A stretch of 64,000 nt of DNA from Carnegiea gigantea (GCA_029747015.1 JAKOGI010000003.1:2567001-2631000); one strand, 5' to 3'; numbered from the stretch's first letter, positions 35,801-49,200 are shown. Numbers and translations are program-made. Notes: a model not told the origin generated them from the sequence alone.

Positions 35801-38800
35801 AATTTGCATAGAAGTGCGCCTTGCATCCATGATGCGTGCGCCTTCGCCCAGCGCCTTGCGCCTCATGCTTTAAAACCCTATGCGCCTCAGTGCGCCTCGC
35901 GCTTTTTTAAACTAAGCCTTAGATTAAAAAAGCCCGAGGCGCAAAAAAGCGCAAACGGTCCTAGGCCCGGGCGTAGACTTCGAGGCGAAGGCGCGGACTT
36001 TTCATACGCGAGGCGTACTTTTACTAAAAAAATGCTTGAAAATCATTCCAACACCATATTTCTTCTAAAATCAGCTAAATATAGGGATGGCAGTATAGTC
36101 CGAATTCGGTGCAAATCCGATCCGATTCGAGGTAAAATTATCCGATTCAAATCCGATAAAAAATAATCCAATTCGGAATCCGATAAAAATAATCCAAATT
36201 CGACTCCGATCCAAGCGGATTTGGAAGAGAGTCCATCTAATCCGATTAACATCTGATCCGATATCGTTTTTTAATAATTTCAATTTTTTTGAAGATAGAA
36301 AAATCCTAATATGATAACCCTCAACAAATCTACATAAGGTTCGCACTCTATGTGTAGTACATTCTTCTTTCTTAGCTAATTTTCTTTTCTCTCCCGATTT
36401 TTTTCTCGCTTTCTCATCTTTGTCAATTAAAGTTGTACTTGCTCCCTTTCCTTCCAGCAGTTATACTATTATCTATCCCTTTCACTCTAAAGTGAATTTG
36501 ATTTCCTTTTTTTCAACACCTTTCTACTTTAACACATTGAAATGTTTAATATAAAAAGTCATTTGATATTAAAGAGGTATTTAATATTATACTTACAAGT
36601 ATGCAAAAACAAGGTTGGAAATAAGAAATTGTGCAAATATTGAATAAATATATATAATCGGATTATATCCGATTATATCCGGATTTAATCCGATGCGAAA
36701 CCAATCCCAATCCGATTTAACATCCGATCCGATGGAATTGGATTTGGATCGGATTTTCAAATCCGATTATTAATTGGATCGAATTTGGATGTCTATACAT
36801 CCGATCTGAATCCAATCCATTGCCATCCCTAGCTAGATAATGGTATCAAATAAATGGTTTTCACCAACCACCAGAAAAAAAAGATAAGTAATTAAACACG
36901 ACAAAATACCATTAAAGTATTAAACACAGCTCAATTATATTACTACAAATTGAATCATAAAAGCATAACACATGCTGCTAGCATGCCAGGAAAAGAGAGA
37001 GAGGGAGGGAGGGGGGAGAGAGAGAGAGAAGAGAGTCCAAGAGAGATAGAAAGGGAGAAAGATTAAGAAGCACAAAAAAAAAAGCAAGGGCTCGGTACCA
37101 TTGTACCACTGGATGAGGCACCATTTTCGACCTCCTTGAAGCCCCAAAAAAACCAAAGGAAACAAAGAAAAACCTTTCTTCACTGTCCAGTAACAGAGGA
37201 GGAGGAGGATGAAGAAGGAAATTTGGAAAAAGACAGGAGAACAAAGCATTTACTAGATTGTTGTCACCAAGGTTAGGGTTTCCAGCTCCAAACTCATGTT
37301 CAATAGTAGCAATATGCTTTGTTACTTCTACTAGCATCTTGATTGAAAGGCGTCCACAAATAAAAAGAGGGCTTGAGGCCCTTTAAAGGTTTTTTTTCTT
37401 CCCCCCCCCCCAAACGGTCTACTGTGATCTATAAAGCGCGAGCTTCGTGGGCTTTGGGCCTCGATCTGAAGCCCAGAAACGTCCCAAAAAGCACGGGCTT
37501 TAAGAATGGGTTGGGCTTGACTCATTCCAAGGCGTAAGAGGGTGGACTTCGAGCTTTTGTGAGCCTAGGCACGCCCCGGCGCGCTTTTTAAACACAGCAT
37601 AGCTCAGGTTCTTTATTCAGACAAATTACAACAGATTATGACGTGTATAGTAGAACAAGATTTTCCTGCCAAAAAGATCATGTATTCCATTGAACAGAAC
37701 ATTACTCCTACAATTTTCCTTCTTGCCTGACCAAAGTTTGATCCCTTTTCCCCAAGGATCCCAGCCATACAGGCTGTCCTGATTCATTTTCAGTTACAAC
37801 AGCAATGGAACTTAGTGGCAGCAACAGCAATCCCATCCACAAGATGGTTCTCTTTTTCTTATGTAAACTTTAGAACTAGTAGTGCATTTTTCATCAGAAT
37901 ATGAACTACTGGGATAGTGGTAACATAGTCATCCATCATGCTTTAATTCCATTCTCAATGACATGGGCTGAAGCAGACAATACCCCAGCAAGAAAATTAT
38001 GTTTCCTTATCTCCCACCTCAACCCTGCCCTATTTGCGTACAGCAAATACTGCGGTTACAAAGTGAGGAATGAATTTAGACCTACCCAAGTGCCACCAGA
38101 AATTCAGAACCCAACTAAAATAACAAAGAGATGAACGTTTCACTGCGATACCTTGTTGGAGTACACCACTTGATAATCTATTTGGTCCTTGTATACCTAA
38201 GCTCCCAGATCCAGTGTTTGTCGACATATTCAGGCGAGAAGTAAGGCCAGGAACAGATAGTCCTCCACCAGAACTTATATTCCTCCCAATGCTGCCACTG
38301 CCAACCATGCTTCCCATTGAGCCTGAAACCCGAGGACCTGCATTTCCCAAAACAGGGGACACCCCTAGGCCTGGAACAGCACTACGATTACCAATTGCAG
38401 CAGAGGTTGGAAGAATCCCAGGAATGGAACCACCAACACCATTTGTGTTATTAGCATATCCAGGACTTCCAACATTCATACCTCCTCTATTTGCCACTCC
38501 GGAATATCCACCATGTGAGCTCCCATGAGATATCTACAGCAGTACAAGGTAAGTGTTACAGCAACATTTTTGTACACAACAGCATGGAAACCAAGAGGTC
38601 AGCAACTTCAATTCATTGCATGGTCTACATGTGTCGTACTATCAATACGTAATGCAAACATCATCATAACAATGGTAATAATATACCTGAGATAAAGCAA
38701 CAGGAATATTGTTTGATGCAAATCGACCCCCCAGAACACTTCCAGCAGATTGCTGAATCCCACCAGAAGCAACAGTATTCATTGATGAATTTCTTGATGA

Positions 38801-38865
38801 AAGCGTACCCGACATATTGGGAATATTAAATCCATTATGCATCTTTTGAGAGCCCTCAGTTCTTC
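26819..38865 (-). CDS. CCR4-NOT complex subunit NOT2 (VIP2-type), eleven coding exons
   Basis: NOT2 is a scaffold subunit of the CCR4-NOT deadenylase and transcription-regulatory complex. Exons in transcript order: 38865-38687, 38533-38152, 30402-30193, 30072-29974, 29543-29455, 29361-29281, 28147-27719, 27638-27586, 27504-27463, 27100-26956, 26878-26819. All junctions are GT-AG and phases agree. From the ATG at 38842 the protein is 581 residues. The first two-thirds is Ser/Gly/Asn/Gln-rich, with GGSIPGILPTSA and IQNEDFPALPGFKG typical of plant NOT2, then a polyglutamine stretch. The NOT box (about 408-581) begins DPFGLLGLLSV and includes LTSLALGIDLTTLGL, LFYIFYSMP, RGWFYHKDLRLWF and EKRPALHPQ. 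The reading frame stays open 5' of that ATG to the acceptor at 38866, and plant relatives usually carry about 40 more N-terminal residues, so an upstream coding exon is probably missing from this model. The third exon follows a 7.7-kb transposon-filled intron. Confidence 0.92.
28221..28245. repeat. Poly-C tract in NOT2 intron
   Basis: A run of about 16 C followed by GGCGG, located in the intron between the exons at 29281 and 28147. Confidence 0.9.
32457..32556 (-). mobile_element. tRNA-derived SINE, family 1, copy 2
   Basis: It aligns with the copy at 4893-4995 from ATGGG(T/C)AAATT through the A and B boxes. On the minus strand the A box is TAACCTTGTGG (32531-32541), one base from consensus at the third position, and the B-box region reads CGTTTGATTCTCC. 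It lies in the NOT2 intron in the same orientation as the gene. Confidence 0.6.
33250..34460 (-). pseudogene. L1-type LINE reverse transcriptase remnant
   Basis: Reading the minus strand across several frames gives the C-terminal part of a plant L1-like polymerase. GGKLILLQSTL and FMSLF lie near 34290 and EKIMRAFLWSS near 34200. EGDLGIGHLQLRKMDEAFKAK lies near 34100, FAHGIGYWKS near 33930, and the zinc-finger region KGKILTKDMLKRRNCKLANR near 33520. Stops and frameshifts break it many times. The catalytic YXDD region and endonuclease are not visible, so it is a 5'-truncated, dead copy. It is in the same orientation as NOT2 within its long intron. Confidence 0.75.
35431..35924. mobile_element. 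GCGCC-rich hAT-like MITE
   Basis: The element spans 35439-35916 (478 bp). Its left end CTTAGTTTTAAAAAACC and right end, in reverse CTTAGTTTAAAAAAGC, form the inverted repeat. Flanking octamers CCCTAGAT and CCTTAGAT differ at one base. Subterminal zones carry repeated GCGCCTCGG/GAGGCGCAC words, a marked GC island at each end of an AT-rich middle. The right flank itself looks like the end of a related copy, so the target duplication could be coincidental. Confidence 0.65.
35917..36035. mobile_element. Fragment of the GCGCC-rich MITE family
   Basis: It begins CTTAGATTAAAAAAGCCC near 35918 and continues with GAGGCGC, AAAAAGCGC and CGAGGCG words. This mirrors the terminal and subterminal structure of the adjacent complete copy. 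No second end was found, so it is truncated. Confidence 0.45.
36074..36839. mobile_element. hAT-Ac MITE with GGATCGGAT arrays
   Basis: The element spans 36082-36831 (750 bp). Its ends are TAGGGATGGCA on the left and TGCCATCCCTA on the right, a perfect 11-bp inverted repeat. Flanking octamers GCTAAATA and GCTAGATA differ at one base. Subterminal zones are arrays of ATCCGATCCGAT and its complement; the centre is AT-rich and noncoding. It lies in the NOT2 intron. The decayed element at 22107 has similar ends and word content, so the two may be related families. Confidence 0.85.
37378..37605. mobile_element. Truncated GCGCC-rich MITE copy
   Basis: The right end GGCGCGCTTTTTAAACACAG, read in reverse as TGTTTAAAAAGCGCGCC, matches the terminal pattern of the copy at 35439-35916. 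GC-rich words fill the stretch behind it and a C run sits at about 37400. The left terminus is not clear. Confidence 0.4.
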
Positions 38866-41733
38866 CTGATTATGGAAGTGTACAAATGCATTAAACTTTA
38901 AGGAAACAGAAACATGAGACCCAAGCAAAATATACCCACCAGTGTGCCTAAAAAGAGGGAATCCCGTGGCCACGACACAGAGACAAACAGCTTACTACTG
39001 CCAAAGATTTTGAAGAAAGCTTGTCGATAAAAAGGCTGCACAGAAAAGGCCATTGTAATTGGTGAAAAGAAGTGAGGCATAAACAGATATATAATCCCAA
39101 AGAAAAAGGCAAACAATAGTTGCTTGACAGAGAAATAAGGAATTTAAGGTGAATGATGAATAATCAACAGCTGAAATCACTTGTAATCACTTTCATCAGC
39201 GTATGTTAATAGTCAAACGGATAGGAACTCCCTGCTATTCAAAAACCGTTCATGTGAATGATTCAATATCTCCACTTTAAAAAGATGATACATGTCAACC
39301 ATAGGATTCTCTAGTTAAATGAAAAGGACAAAAAGCAACAAATAGAGAGTCGAATGTCATACGCCAACAGTGATGAAATTATCATGCATCTCTCCTTGTA
39401 AAACACCCTCTAGCATTGGCTTAACAAAACTTTCCTCCTATCGTATTAACTCATGTATACACTAAACAGCAAAATGCCATGACATATATGGCAACTTCAA
39501 TAGACAGAACTAGCATCTCCAGAGGCAAACCAAGTCTAACCCAAGCAGTACAATTCACCAATAGAAAAAGCCTCAAATAGAATTGTTAGGATATTAGCCA
39601 CGAAATCAATAGATTAAGTTTGAAAGTTGATCAGAATCAGCAAATCAGGAAAACTTTGGTTGGTGCAAAACATCTTGTGTGCCCAATCTAGGAAATCTAT
39701 GTAGCTCTCATAGGAAAGAGATATTACACGTGGCAATTATAATTAGTTAATTAGATAAGGATTATAGGTGGTACCTATGTCTCCCACACACCACCAAGCC
39801 TCGTTGCAAAAGCATGTAGAGAACAAGATATATGAGGATTCAGGGAGATGGTTTTCCAACTCTGCAGAACAAAATATTAGGTTTACAGGATACTGAAGAT
39901 GCAAGGACCAATGGTTATAGTATATTCGTAAAGACAACAAAATGATGATGGTGAATTGGATACTGACACTTGAAAGGATTTAAAAGCAAAGGTGAGAGAT
40001 AAAGAGGTATCCAAACACTAGCTGCTGGAGACTGAGGTGTTACTGTCCTGTTTAAAAGCAATATAACTCCTGCTATGCAGATATTGGCAGATTTCCAAAT
40101 TTTGCAGAGTTCTCTTAATGTGGAGGATGTGTTTTCACGTTAAATTTGGGGTGTTCATATTCTTGCGATATGCGTAATTATAATACTTCCCCGTGTTTGA
40201 TTGGTACCGGGTTTATCCATAATAAGCGGTATCAAGTAATTTAAGTAAATACTAAACAAAAAACCTCATTACAAAAAAGTAGCATTAATGAATTGTATTG
40301 TATGAAGAATAAACTGAAACCAATATGGAAATTGGATCAATAATCTACCACTTAACAACAAACAAGTGGCATAACTAACAAACCAGCTCATGTGCCTACA
40401 TTTTTGTTCATCGTACATCTGGATAAGTAACTAAAGTTACACCAAACTAGGTAGTGCTACTTGAATATGATTAGTGGGCTGCTTCATATAAGATGAACTT
40501 TACTAAGGAGATTAAAATATTAAATGTGTTAGGCGTCGTAAATACTTAAACGTTACACACGAAAATGTACAAGATGATGATATTTAACCTCTTCCTTCTA
40601 TTCCATATATCTTATGGGACGTTTGCTTACAGTCACCCTAACTTCTATGGATCATGATGCTGTATGAAGAAAGTACCCCTACCCTAACCCCCCCCCCCAA
40701 AAAAACCAAAAAAAAGGGGGAGTTTGAAGTCAAGCTACCATGTCCTCTTCTTAGGTGGAGAGGACACTATAGTCACATCAGATATTGGCAAGAACATCCA
40801 ACAGATGAGGGAGCTCCCTCTTGATGAGGGATAGGTTCTAAACCTCCTAGGGGCCCTACATAACAAATGAAATCAATGACATGACAAGAGAGAAAGGTTC
40901 AAACAACTGAACTCTACACTAGCCGACAAGCATGTAAGGAACTCATATCCTGATTCATTGTAAGACAACCGCAGCAGGTTAACCGATCTAACTACTACTT
41001 TCTGCAGGTTATCAATCTAAGCAGATAAAGTTGTAACATCAAATTCCATGAACTTAATCATTATATAAGCACAATGAAAAACTCATAAAACTAACTACCC
41101 TCTATTTTCTAGCACAGAGGTCTTTGAAGATCTTATCTCCCAAACCCAATAGTCCCAAAGTAAAGTACAATCTCCTAACAGTAGCTAGCCAAATATCTGC
41201 ATCAAGTACCTGTCGCACGAGGTCCTGAATAATTCAGGATTAATATTGTCCAATTAGGAATTCAGGATGAATTGGGCATGAAATTCATCTGCATTTTCCC
41301 CCATTTAAAGATAACGTAATTGACAGATAGTCCCTTGAAGAAGTTTAGCAATTATTACAGAAAACCCACCACCAAATTATTCAGGTGCTGTACACAGAAA
41401 ATGAAACATCCCTCCCCCCTTCTCTCTCTCTCAAAACCAAGAAGTGCAACCCATAGAAAGAGAAAACTAATTAGAGACATATATTAGAGAAGTTCTCCAC
41501 CGAAATGTGAAAACCTCTAACACCCACTAATTTTAAGAAAGAAGACGGAGGACCCATCAAGGTATTAGATCAAAGAACCTCAAGAACACGGCAATTAATT
41601 GTGAACATTACGCAAGAGAAATCACAATGAGCAGATCAAACAAAACTGACGGGTAGACTTAGAGATGAGAAGACAGAGAGAGACACACACACACACACAC
41701 ACACACACAGAGAGAGATAGAGAGAGAGAGTAC
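38866..41733 (-). other. 5' intron region of NOT2
   Basis: The stretch lies between the first recognised coding exon and the candidate leader exon. I searched the minus strand for the N-terminal coding exon expected from plant relatives and did not find it with confidence. A C run then A run lies at about 40689-40717. No transposon ends were identified. Confidence 0.4.
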
Positions 41734-41803
41734 CTTCGTCGAGTGTCGAGCGGCTATGGTAAGAGTAGAGAGAGAGAGAGAGAGAGGAGAGCGAGAGTAG
41801 AAG
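41677..41803. repeat. GA/CA microsatellite
   Basis: Compound AG, AC and AG repeats. Read on the minus strand they are CT/GT-rich, typical of plant 5' leader regions. Confidence 0.9.
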
Positions 41804-41860
41804 GCGAAAAGGGGGAAAATTTTCTATCAAACTACAAGGCAATGCATCAACAGCAAGCGC
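41734..41860 (-). other. Candidate untranslated first exon of NOT2
   Basis: On the minus strand a CT-rich leader ends in GACGAAG at 41734, followed by the donor GTACTC. It lacks an ATG and lies in the right place and orientation for the NOT2 transcript start. The upstream limit is a guess; the leader could begin anywhere in about 41850-41950. Confidence 0.45.
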
Positions 41861-41950
41861 GAGTAAGTTTTGTGGGAGACGAATTCCAGACCCACTCTTT
41901 TTCTTTTTCCCCGCTTCATTAATTTTCGTTTCCAAATTCATTAATTTTGA

Positions 41951-42318
41951 TTTCCTAGTTGCTCCTTTTTCCCCTTTTCCATCAAGGGAGAGGAGGAATA
42001 TCACTCATTAACTATAATAATTAAATACAAAGGTCTTAAAACGTCAAATTAAGAATCGAATATGAACTATTATTCAACTAACTTACAAGATTTGAGTCAT
42101 AAAGTTTAAGATAGGTAATAATGTGAGTGACCTTACTATTTTTCATACGCTAAAACTAAAAGCATAAAAGTTGAAAAACTAAAAAACGATAATGATTAAC
42201 AATTTCTATAATAAAAAGATCCACATCTCTAACTAGGCATTATCTTTTCTTGACATTTGCCATAACAAGGTCTATAATAAAAAGATTAACAAGGTTTATA
42301 ATAAAACGCCCACAATCA

Positions 42319-42387
<69 letters not shown>

Positions 42388-42982
42388 TAAAAATTGAGTA
42401 AAACTCGTGTATCAATGGCAAATAAGCTTGTCATGTGGAATGTTACAAATAAGAGAATAGCCACCTAAGGTAATTTAGTATAATATAGGATGTTACATGA
42501 GTTTTTTTAAAATAAAAAGCTATGTATGATCGATGTAAATTTTAATATGATATTTATTTTATTTAATAAGGTAACTTTTCCCATCTTTGTCTGCTATTTA
42601 GGAATAAAATTTAATCATAATGTACATAATTTAACAAAAAATGATCCAAATATAAAAACAATTATGAGTTAAATATTGATTAAAAATAAAAATTATATAT
42701 CAGGAGAGAGAGAAAATATAAAAGATGCACTTTACTTTGTCATCAATAAAATAATAATACATCAATTTACTGTTTGTTATATCAAAAAAATATTTAAATT
42801 ACAGCCTTACATCCTAGTGGCATAACCTTGGTCTCCTTCAATAATTAGTGATTTATTATTTAATTAATGAATGTACACAATACTAAAGGTCAGCTTTGAA
42901 CTAAAACCTCTACATAATATAGTTATGGCATTTTTTGTAACATGATCAACTAATCAATTCTTTAAAAAGATAGGTAAAATGA
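41951..42982. other. AT-rich intergenic sequence
   Basis: No gene recognised. It contains a TA microsatellite at 42322-42380. Confidence 0.5.
42322..42380. repeat. TA microsatellite
   Basis: About 59 bases of uninterrupted TA repeat. Confidence 0.95.
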
Positions 42983-43131
42983 ACAAACTTGTGAATAACA
43001 ACAATACCACCACCTCTCAGTGTTTGTCCCACTTTCGCGAGGCCTGGGGAGATCCAGATATAGGCAACCTTACCTCTATCGGTATTCCTACCCGTAGAGA
43101 GGCTGATTCCGAGACTCACAAAAAAATTATT
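42983..43131 (-). mobile_element. SINE, family 2, copy 2
   Basis: On the minus strand the body reads GGTAAGGTTGCCTATATC, then CTCCCCAGG, then CGCGAAAGTGGG, then a TTGTTGTT tail. It aligns with the intronic fragment at 20742-20834. The motif TTGTGAA occurs just outside both ends (42989-42995 and 43132-43138) and may be the target duplication, although the tail boundary is uncertain by several bases. Confidence 0.65.
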
Positions 43132-43445
43132 TTGTGAAAACATTTTATAGAAGTTTTGCTTTTTCTTTTTCTTCCAATCAAGAATTAACCTCGATACCAA
43201 TAATCATATGATTAATATTTACATAGGAATATAATGCAAATAATAAAGCAATCATAATAGATGCCCTCATTTAATCTCATTTATGAATAAATTAGCCCAA
43301 ATCCTGTCCTATTAGTGTATGTTTCCATTTTTGGGATTAAATACTCAAGAACTAGTAGATTCAAATACGAGCAAGTCAAAGGATAAAATCAGGCCGCAAC
43401 ATTATTGATCCCAAGTTTTTTGAATTTCTTTTTGTGCGATAATCA

Positions 43446-43489
43446 ATGTGACATCATTGTGGGTTTAATGTGAAATCATTGTGGGTTTA
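43446..43489. repeat. 22-bp tandem duplication
   Basis: Two adjacent copies of a 22-base unit ending ATCATTGTGGGTTTA differ at one base. Confidence 0.9.
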
Positions 43490-45356
<1,867 letters not shown>

Positions 45357-46350
45357 AGAAAATAACTTTAGGTCATTTATTTTTTATCTAAAGGTTCAAA
45401 CAATGCCATGCCATCAAACTCCCCACCCCAGCCAACAAACCCCCCAAAATCTCAAAAAATTTGAATATGGGATCCCCGACCTGCTGCCGTTGTGCCAGCA
45501 CCGTCATTAGCCCCAAACCCCTGCCGTGCCATTGTAACGGCACTGACAAGGACCTACTCCAGGCTCATAGGTTCAGCGATTTCATGGATTTGCCACCAGA
45601 AAACTCGAAACATTAGGCAACCCACCGGGGGGAGGCTTGAATATTCCGGTGCGCGGCAATGTCAGCGTTCAAATGACTGGTAGGAATAGGCCGGTGAAGA
45701 ATGAAAGGTGGCTGCCGGCCACGAAGAGTTTGTTGCGATGTCGGCGATAGTTAAGGGATGATGCTCTGGTCGAGGCCTCGCAGCGCTAACGCTATGGTTG
45801 TTGGCCTAATCTCATCTCTAGTGGGTGGTCGTTGGTGGTTAGGGCCAGTAGTCACTAGCAACACTAATGCTCTTCCCGCCTTCATGGGGGCGTTTCACGC
45901 ATTTGGTTGGGGGGGACCGTAATACACATACATATGTATGTATGTATATGTGTATGCACGTGCAGCCATGCATGCGCATACACACATATAAAAGTGAGTA
46001 TGAACGATATGATAGCAACACATGTCTAATTGATAATTAATTTGTTAATGTTCAATTTTTATTACAATATAATTGATAATTTAAAACCACAATGAAATAC
46101 ATATTTAATGTTACATTTAAAGAGCCAAGAAATTAAATAGGTATGATATATTGATATTGTCACTTTCAAAAAATATAGTTTAAAATTTATTTTGAAAGAA
46201 ATTTTAAAACAACGCTTGCATAGTATAGGTTAAAAGGCTAATAATAATAATAATATATAAAGAGTAAGAATATTAGTTGTTTTTTGGACATGTGCCATAT
46301 TATTAGTGGTTTATTTTTTATTTTTTTATCTTTTTAATTAATTGTTTGGA
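45357..46350. other. Unassigned sequence, locally GC-rich
   Basis: The 45400-45930 stretch is clearly richer in GC than its surroundings and has several short open frames but no domain I recognise. It could be a decayed transposon interior or gene fragment. Confidence 0.35.
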
Positions 46351-46622
46351 AATACAAGATGCAATGTATTATGCAGTTAAATAATATTCCTCTTAAAACA
46401 TAATTTTTAGTTAAATCATATGAATTTGCCAACATATATTGACAAATAAAAAGTATTATGTATTTATTTTATATATTTGTTCAGCTTTGTAATAATGAAT
46501 TGATTAAAAATACAAGATGCAATGTATTATGTAGTTAAATAATTTTTCTCTTGAAATAAATTACGTTGTAAGCAAATTATATGAATTTGCCAACATACCT
46601 CTAAATAAAAAAAGTACTCTTA
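46351..46622. repeat. Diverged tandem duplication, period about 158 bp
   Basis: Direct copies at about 46351-46465 and 46509-46622 share AATACAAGATGCAATGTATT and ATATGAATTTGCCAACATA with an offset near 158 bases. A possible third, much decayed copy follows near 46640-46740. No coding potential. Confidence 0.8.
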
Positions 46623-46740
46623 TTGTGCTATATAATATACGTTCATTGCATAGAATGTAAAACAAAAAAGTGCTTTAATTATCTTACATAATATAAATTT
46701 TTTCTATTAATAATTACATGAATTTGTTTTTACTAATCTT

Positions 46741-48715
46741 TTTCCAAAATACACATGCCTGTACCTTTGTATGTTTATTTTTTTTTTTTTCAAGTAGTTA
46801 CTATAAATCATATACATTTGGTTGAAAAAAACAATGGAAGCAAAGCCTATAAATCTATGAAAAAAACACATCATAATATTCAAGTCATTTAGAAATTTGT
46901 GGAATGCATACTCAAATAGTCAAATAGTCAAATCATTATCGTACATCTTTGGAAATATGTTTGTCGTGGCCAACTTTGGATTAATTTTGATAGATGAACC
47001 ATGCTCTCCCCTCTTCCATTCTCTTCGAATATGTAACAACACATTACATAAAATATATTATTTTTGCCACGTTGGTTTCGTGTGCAAATTGAAACTTGAA
47101 TACATATTTTGTTTGGGAGGTGTTTGTCATTGTAGGTTGGGTTAACTGTGTTTTTCCTTTTTTATTTATTACATTTTATGTTTTTATTTTTAACTAATTT
47201 AAATATCACTTAATTAGCCTTTTAATGTTAAATTTTTTATATTAATTGAGCTTGCAACAATAAGTCATGCATATAAGCTCAAATGAGATTCCATCCCAAA
47301 ACCAATGGGTAATAGGTGGAGTAACTCACAAGTTTATATATATGCTCAAACCCTTTAATTTCATCAATGTGGGACAACACCCACTATCACATTCTTTAAA
47401 TTTTACCAATGTAAGACAATACCCACTATATTCGGATAAGTTACAAATGTATACATGTCTCCCAATTTTTCTTTTGTTCACATGATTTATATCACCAATA
47501 CTCAGGCAATTATCTAACATAACTTTACTAATTTTTTGGTTTTACTTATTTCATATTAGAGTAACTATGCGAACTATGGTACACAGCTAATAGAAACAAA
47601 GAAAAAGAACACATTGATTAGTTTAGAAGATTTGGACATCAAGAACATCTAAAATGGACGCGACTTTTTTAGCTTCTTTTTCCCCCCAAATGTGGCTTAT
47701 TTGGCATTGGTATCTCACATTAATTAGTTGCATGAGACAACTTCAATTCATTCAATCCAAACTAAAGATGCCCAATTAAAAACTGTGTCATTTCTATTTT
47801 CTAAGTTTCTAAAGACATATTTCCTACATGGTCAGCCCATAGGAAACTAGGGAAAATTGAGGCTCAAACACTTAAAAATAAATCAGGCATAAACATAAAT
47901 TTCGTCGCCTTTTCCATCTCCGGTGGATACGAATGCTCGATCCGTCAGTAAATTCTGCCACTATTCTGTCTTTTTTAGTAGTGCAATTTACATCTTCCTT
48001 GGAAATTTGTTGTTGAACCTCAAAATTAGGCATAAACAATTATAAATAAAATAAATGAAATAATTGTTAGGAGCCTGGAATTGGAATTTTTCAAGGCCGA
48101 GCGCCTATTGCGTAGACTAACCAAGAACATTGGCATAACAGTAGCAGATGATCCATGACATCACCATGCTCATTGTGTTATATGAGTACAATATAAACGG
48201 ATTTGAAAAATTGATACCATGCCAAAAATTAAAATCTTTTTGTGACAATTAAGTTAGAAATCCCTCCCAGTACCAGCCAATCTCCTGAAAAACAGGAGAT
48301 AGAGCATTAATCTTGAATGCCCATTATACATGCCAAGAGGTATGTTGAATTAACACATCATCTCTTTAAAGACTATCACTTCGCGAAAAAAGCATAAGAA
48401 CTAGTAATAAAGCATAGATGACTCCTGACAGGGATACACCCAAACGAAAGCCAAATTTTGCATCAATTTCTAACGATCACCAAGGCATTACATCATCCAA
48501 TGATACGCCAAAATATTTCCTTCCTATTTTGGAGTATCTGGAAGCCAAGGAATGCCATAGTCTTTAAAAATGAAATTTTCAATCTTTAACTTGCATCATC
48601 CATGCTTTTTTTTTTTTTAAAAAAAGAGTATCAAATAGAGAATCTGAACTCATATGTCGGTTGACCATTCTTCGAGGGGACTCTGTTCCCCCCCTCCACA
48701 CCTCTCACCACTTTG
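46741..48715. other. AT-rich intergenic sequence
   Basis: Nothing identified. A short near-repeat (ACACCCACTAT / ATACCCACTAT) lies at about 47370-47430. Confidence 0.45.
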
Positions 48716-48721
48716 TGGGGC

Positions 48722-49200
48722 GGAACCCACCCCTTAGGATTCATCAAAATCAATTTTGATGGATCACTCATCAATTCATTAGCAGCAAGAGGTTTCACAA
48801 TCCATAACTAGCAGGAGCAGCATACTATGGCCAAACATCCATCTTGGTGGCAGAAGCAAGGACACTTAGATATGGTGTCAATGCAGCAATCCAAGGAGGG
48901 TTCGATAAGCTTATCATTGAAGGTGATAATCAAATAGTTATTCAAGCCCTAAAGGAGGTTATCAAGATTCAGGGGCCAGTTACCAACATTATGAAGGATG
49001 TACAGATATCGCTCAACCAAGACATTCAAGTCCATTTCAAGCACATCTTCCGGGAAGCTAATATGATAGCAGATTGTCTAGCCAAATTCGGTCATTCCAT
49101 TACAGACACCTTTTATTATGATCTATGTTTCTCCCATGCTCTCAGGTCTACTCTAGCTGACAATGTAGTTGAGCATACTCTTATGAAAAGAGATGCCTAA
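48722..49200 (+). pseudogene. LINE-type RNase H domain, frameshifted
   Basis: The first part (from 48722, GFIKINFDGS) and the second part (from about 48810, AGAAYYGQTSILVAEARTL) belong to one domain but are in different frames. A small deletion near 48805 and a TAG separate them. All four acidic residues of the RNase H active site can be placed: Asp in FDGS (48758-48760), Glu in VAEART, Asp in EGDNQ, and Asp in MIADCLAK. The frame closes at 49198-49200. Such C-terminal RNase H modules end plant L1-type LINEs, and no reverse transcriptase precedes it here, so it is a 5'-truncated remnant. A co-opted single-domain gene is less likely because of the frameshift. Confidence 0.75.

Larger units (their letters stand above)
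30403..38151 (-). other. Transposon-rich 7.7-kb intron of NOT2
   Basis: The intron is bounded by a donor GTATCGC directly after position 38152 and an acceptor GGTTCAG just before 30402, both read on the minus strand. It contains a SINE, a LINE reverse-transcriptase remnant, two complete hAT MITEs and two fragments of a GCGCC-rich family, listed separately. In the remaining 30.4-32.4 kb and 34.5-35.4 kb I see no recognisable element. Flanking exons keep phase (1 to 1), so the intron is spliced as one unit in this model. Confidence 0.8.

Noticed and set aside
38214..38528. 104-codon plus-strand frame opposite a NOT2 exon
   Set aside because: It is the antisense shadow of the low-complexity NOT2 exon on the minus strand.
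41636..42004. 122-codon minus-strand frame over the GA/CA repeat
   Set aside because: It is mainly microsatellite translation in the presumed NOT2 leader region.
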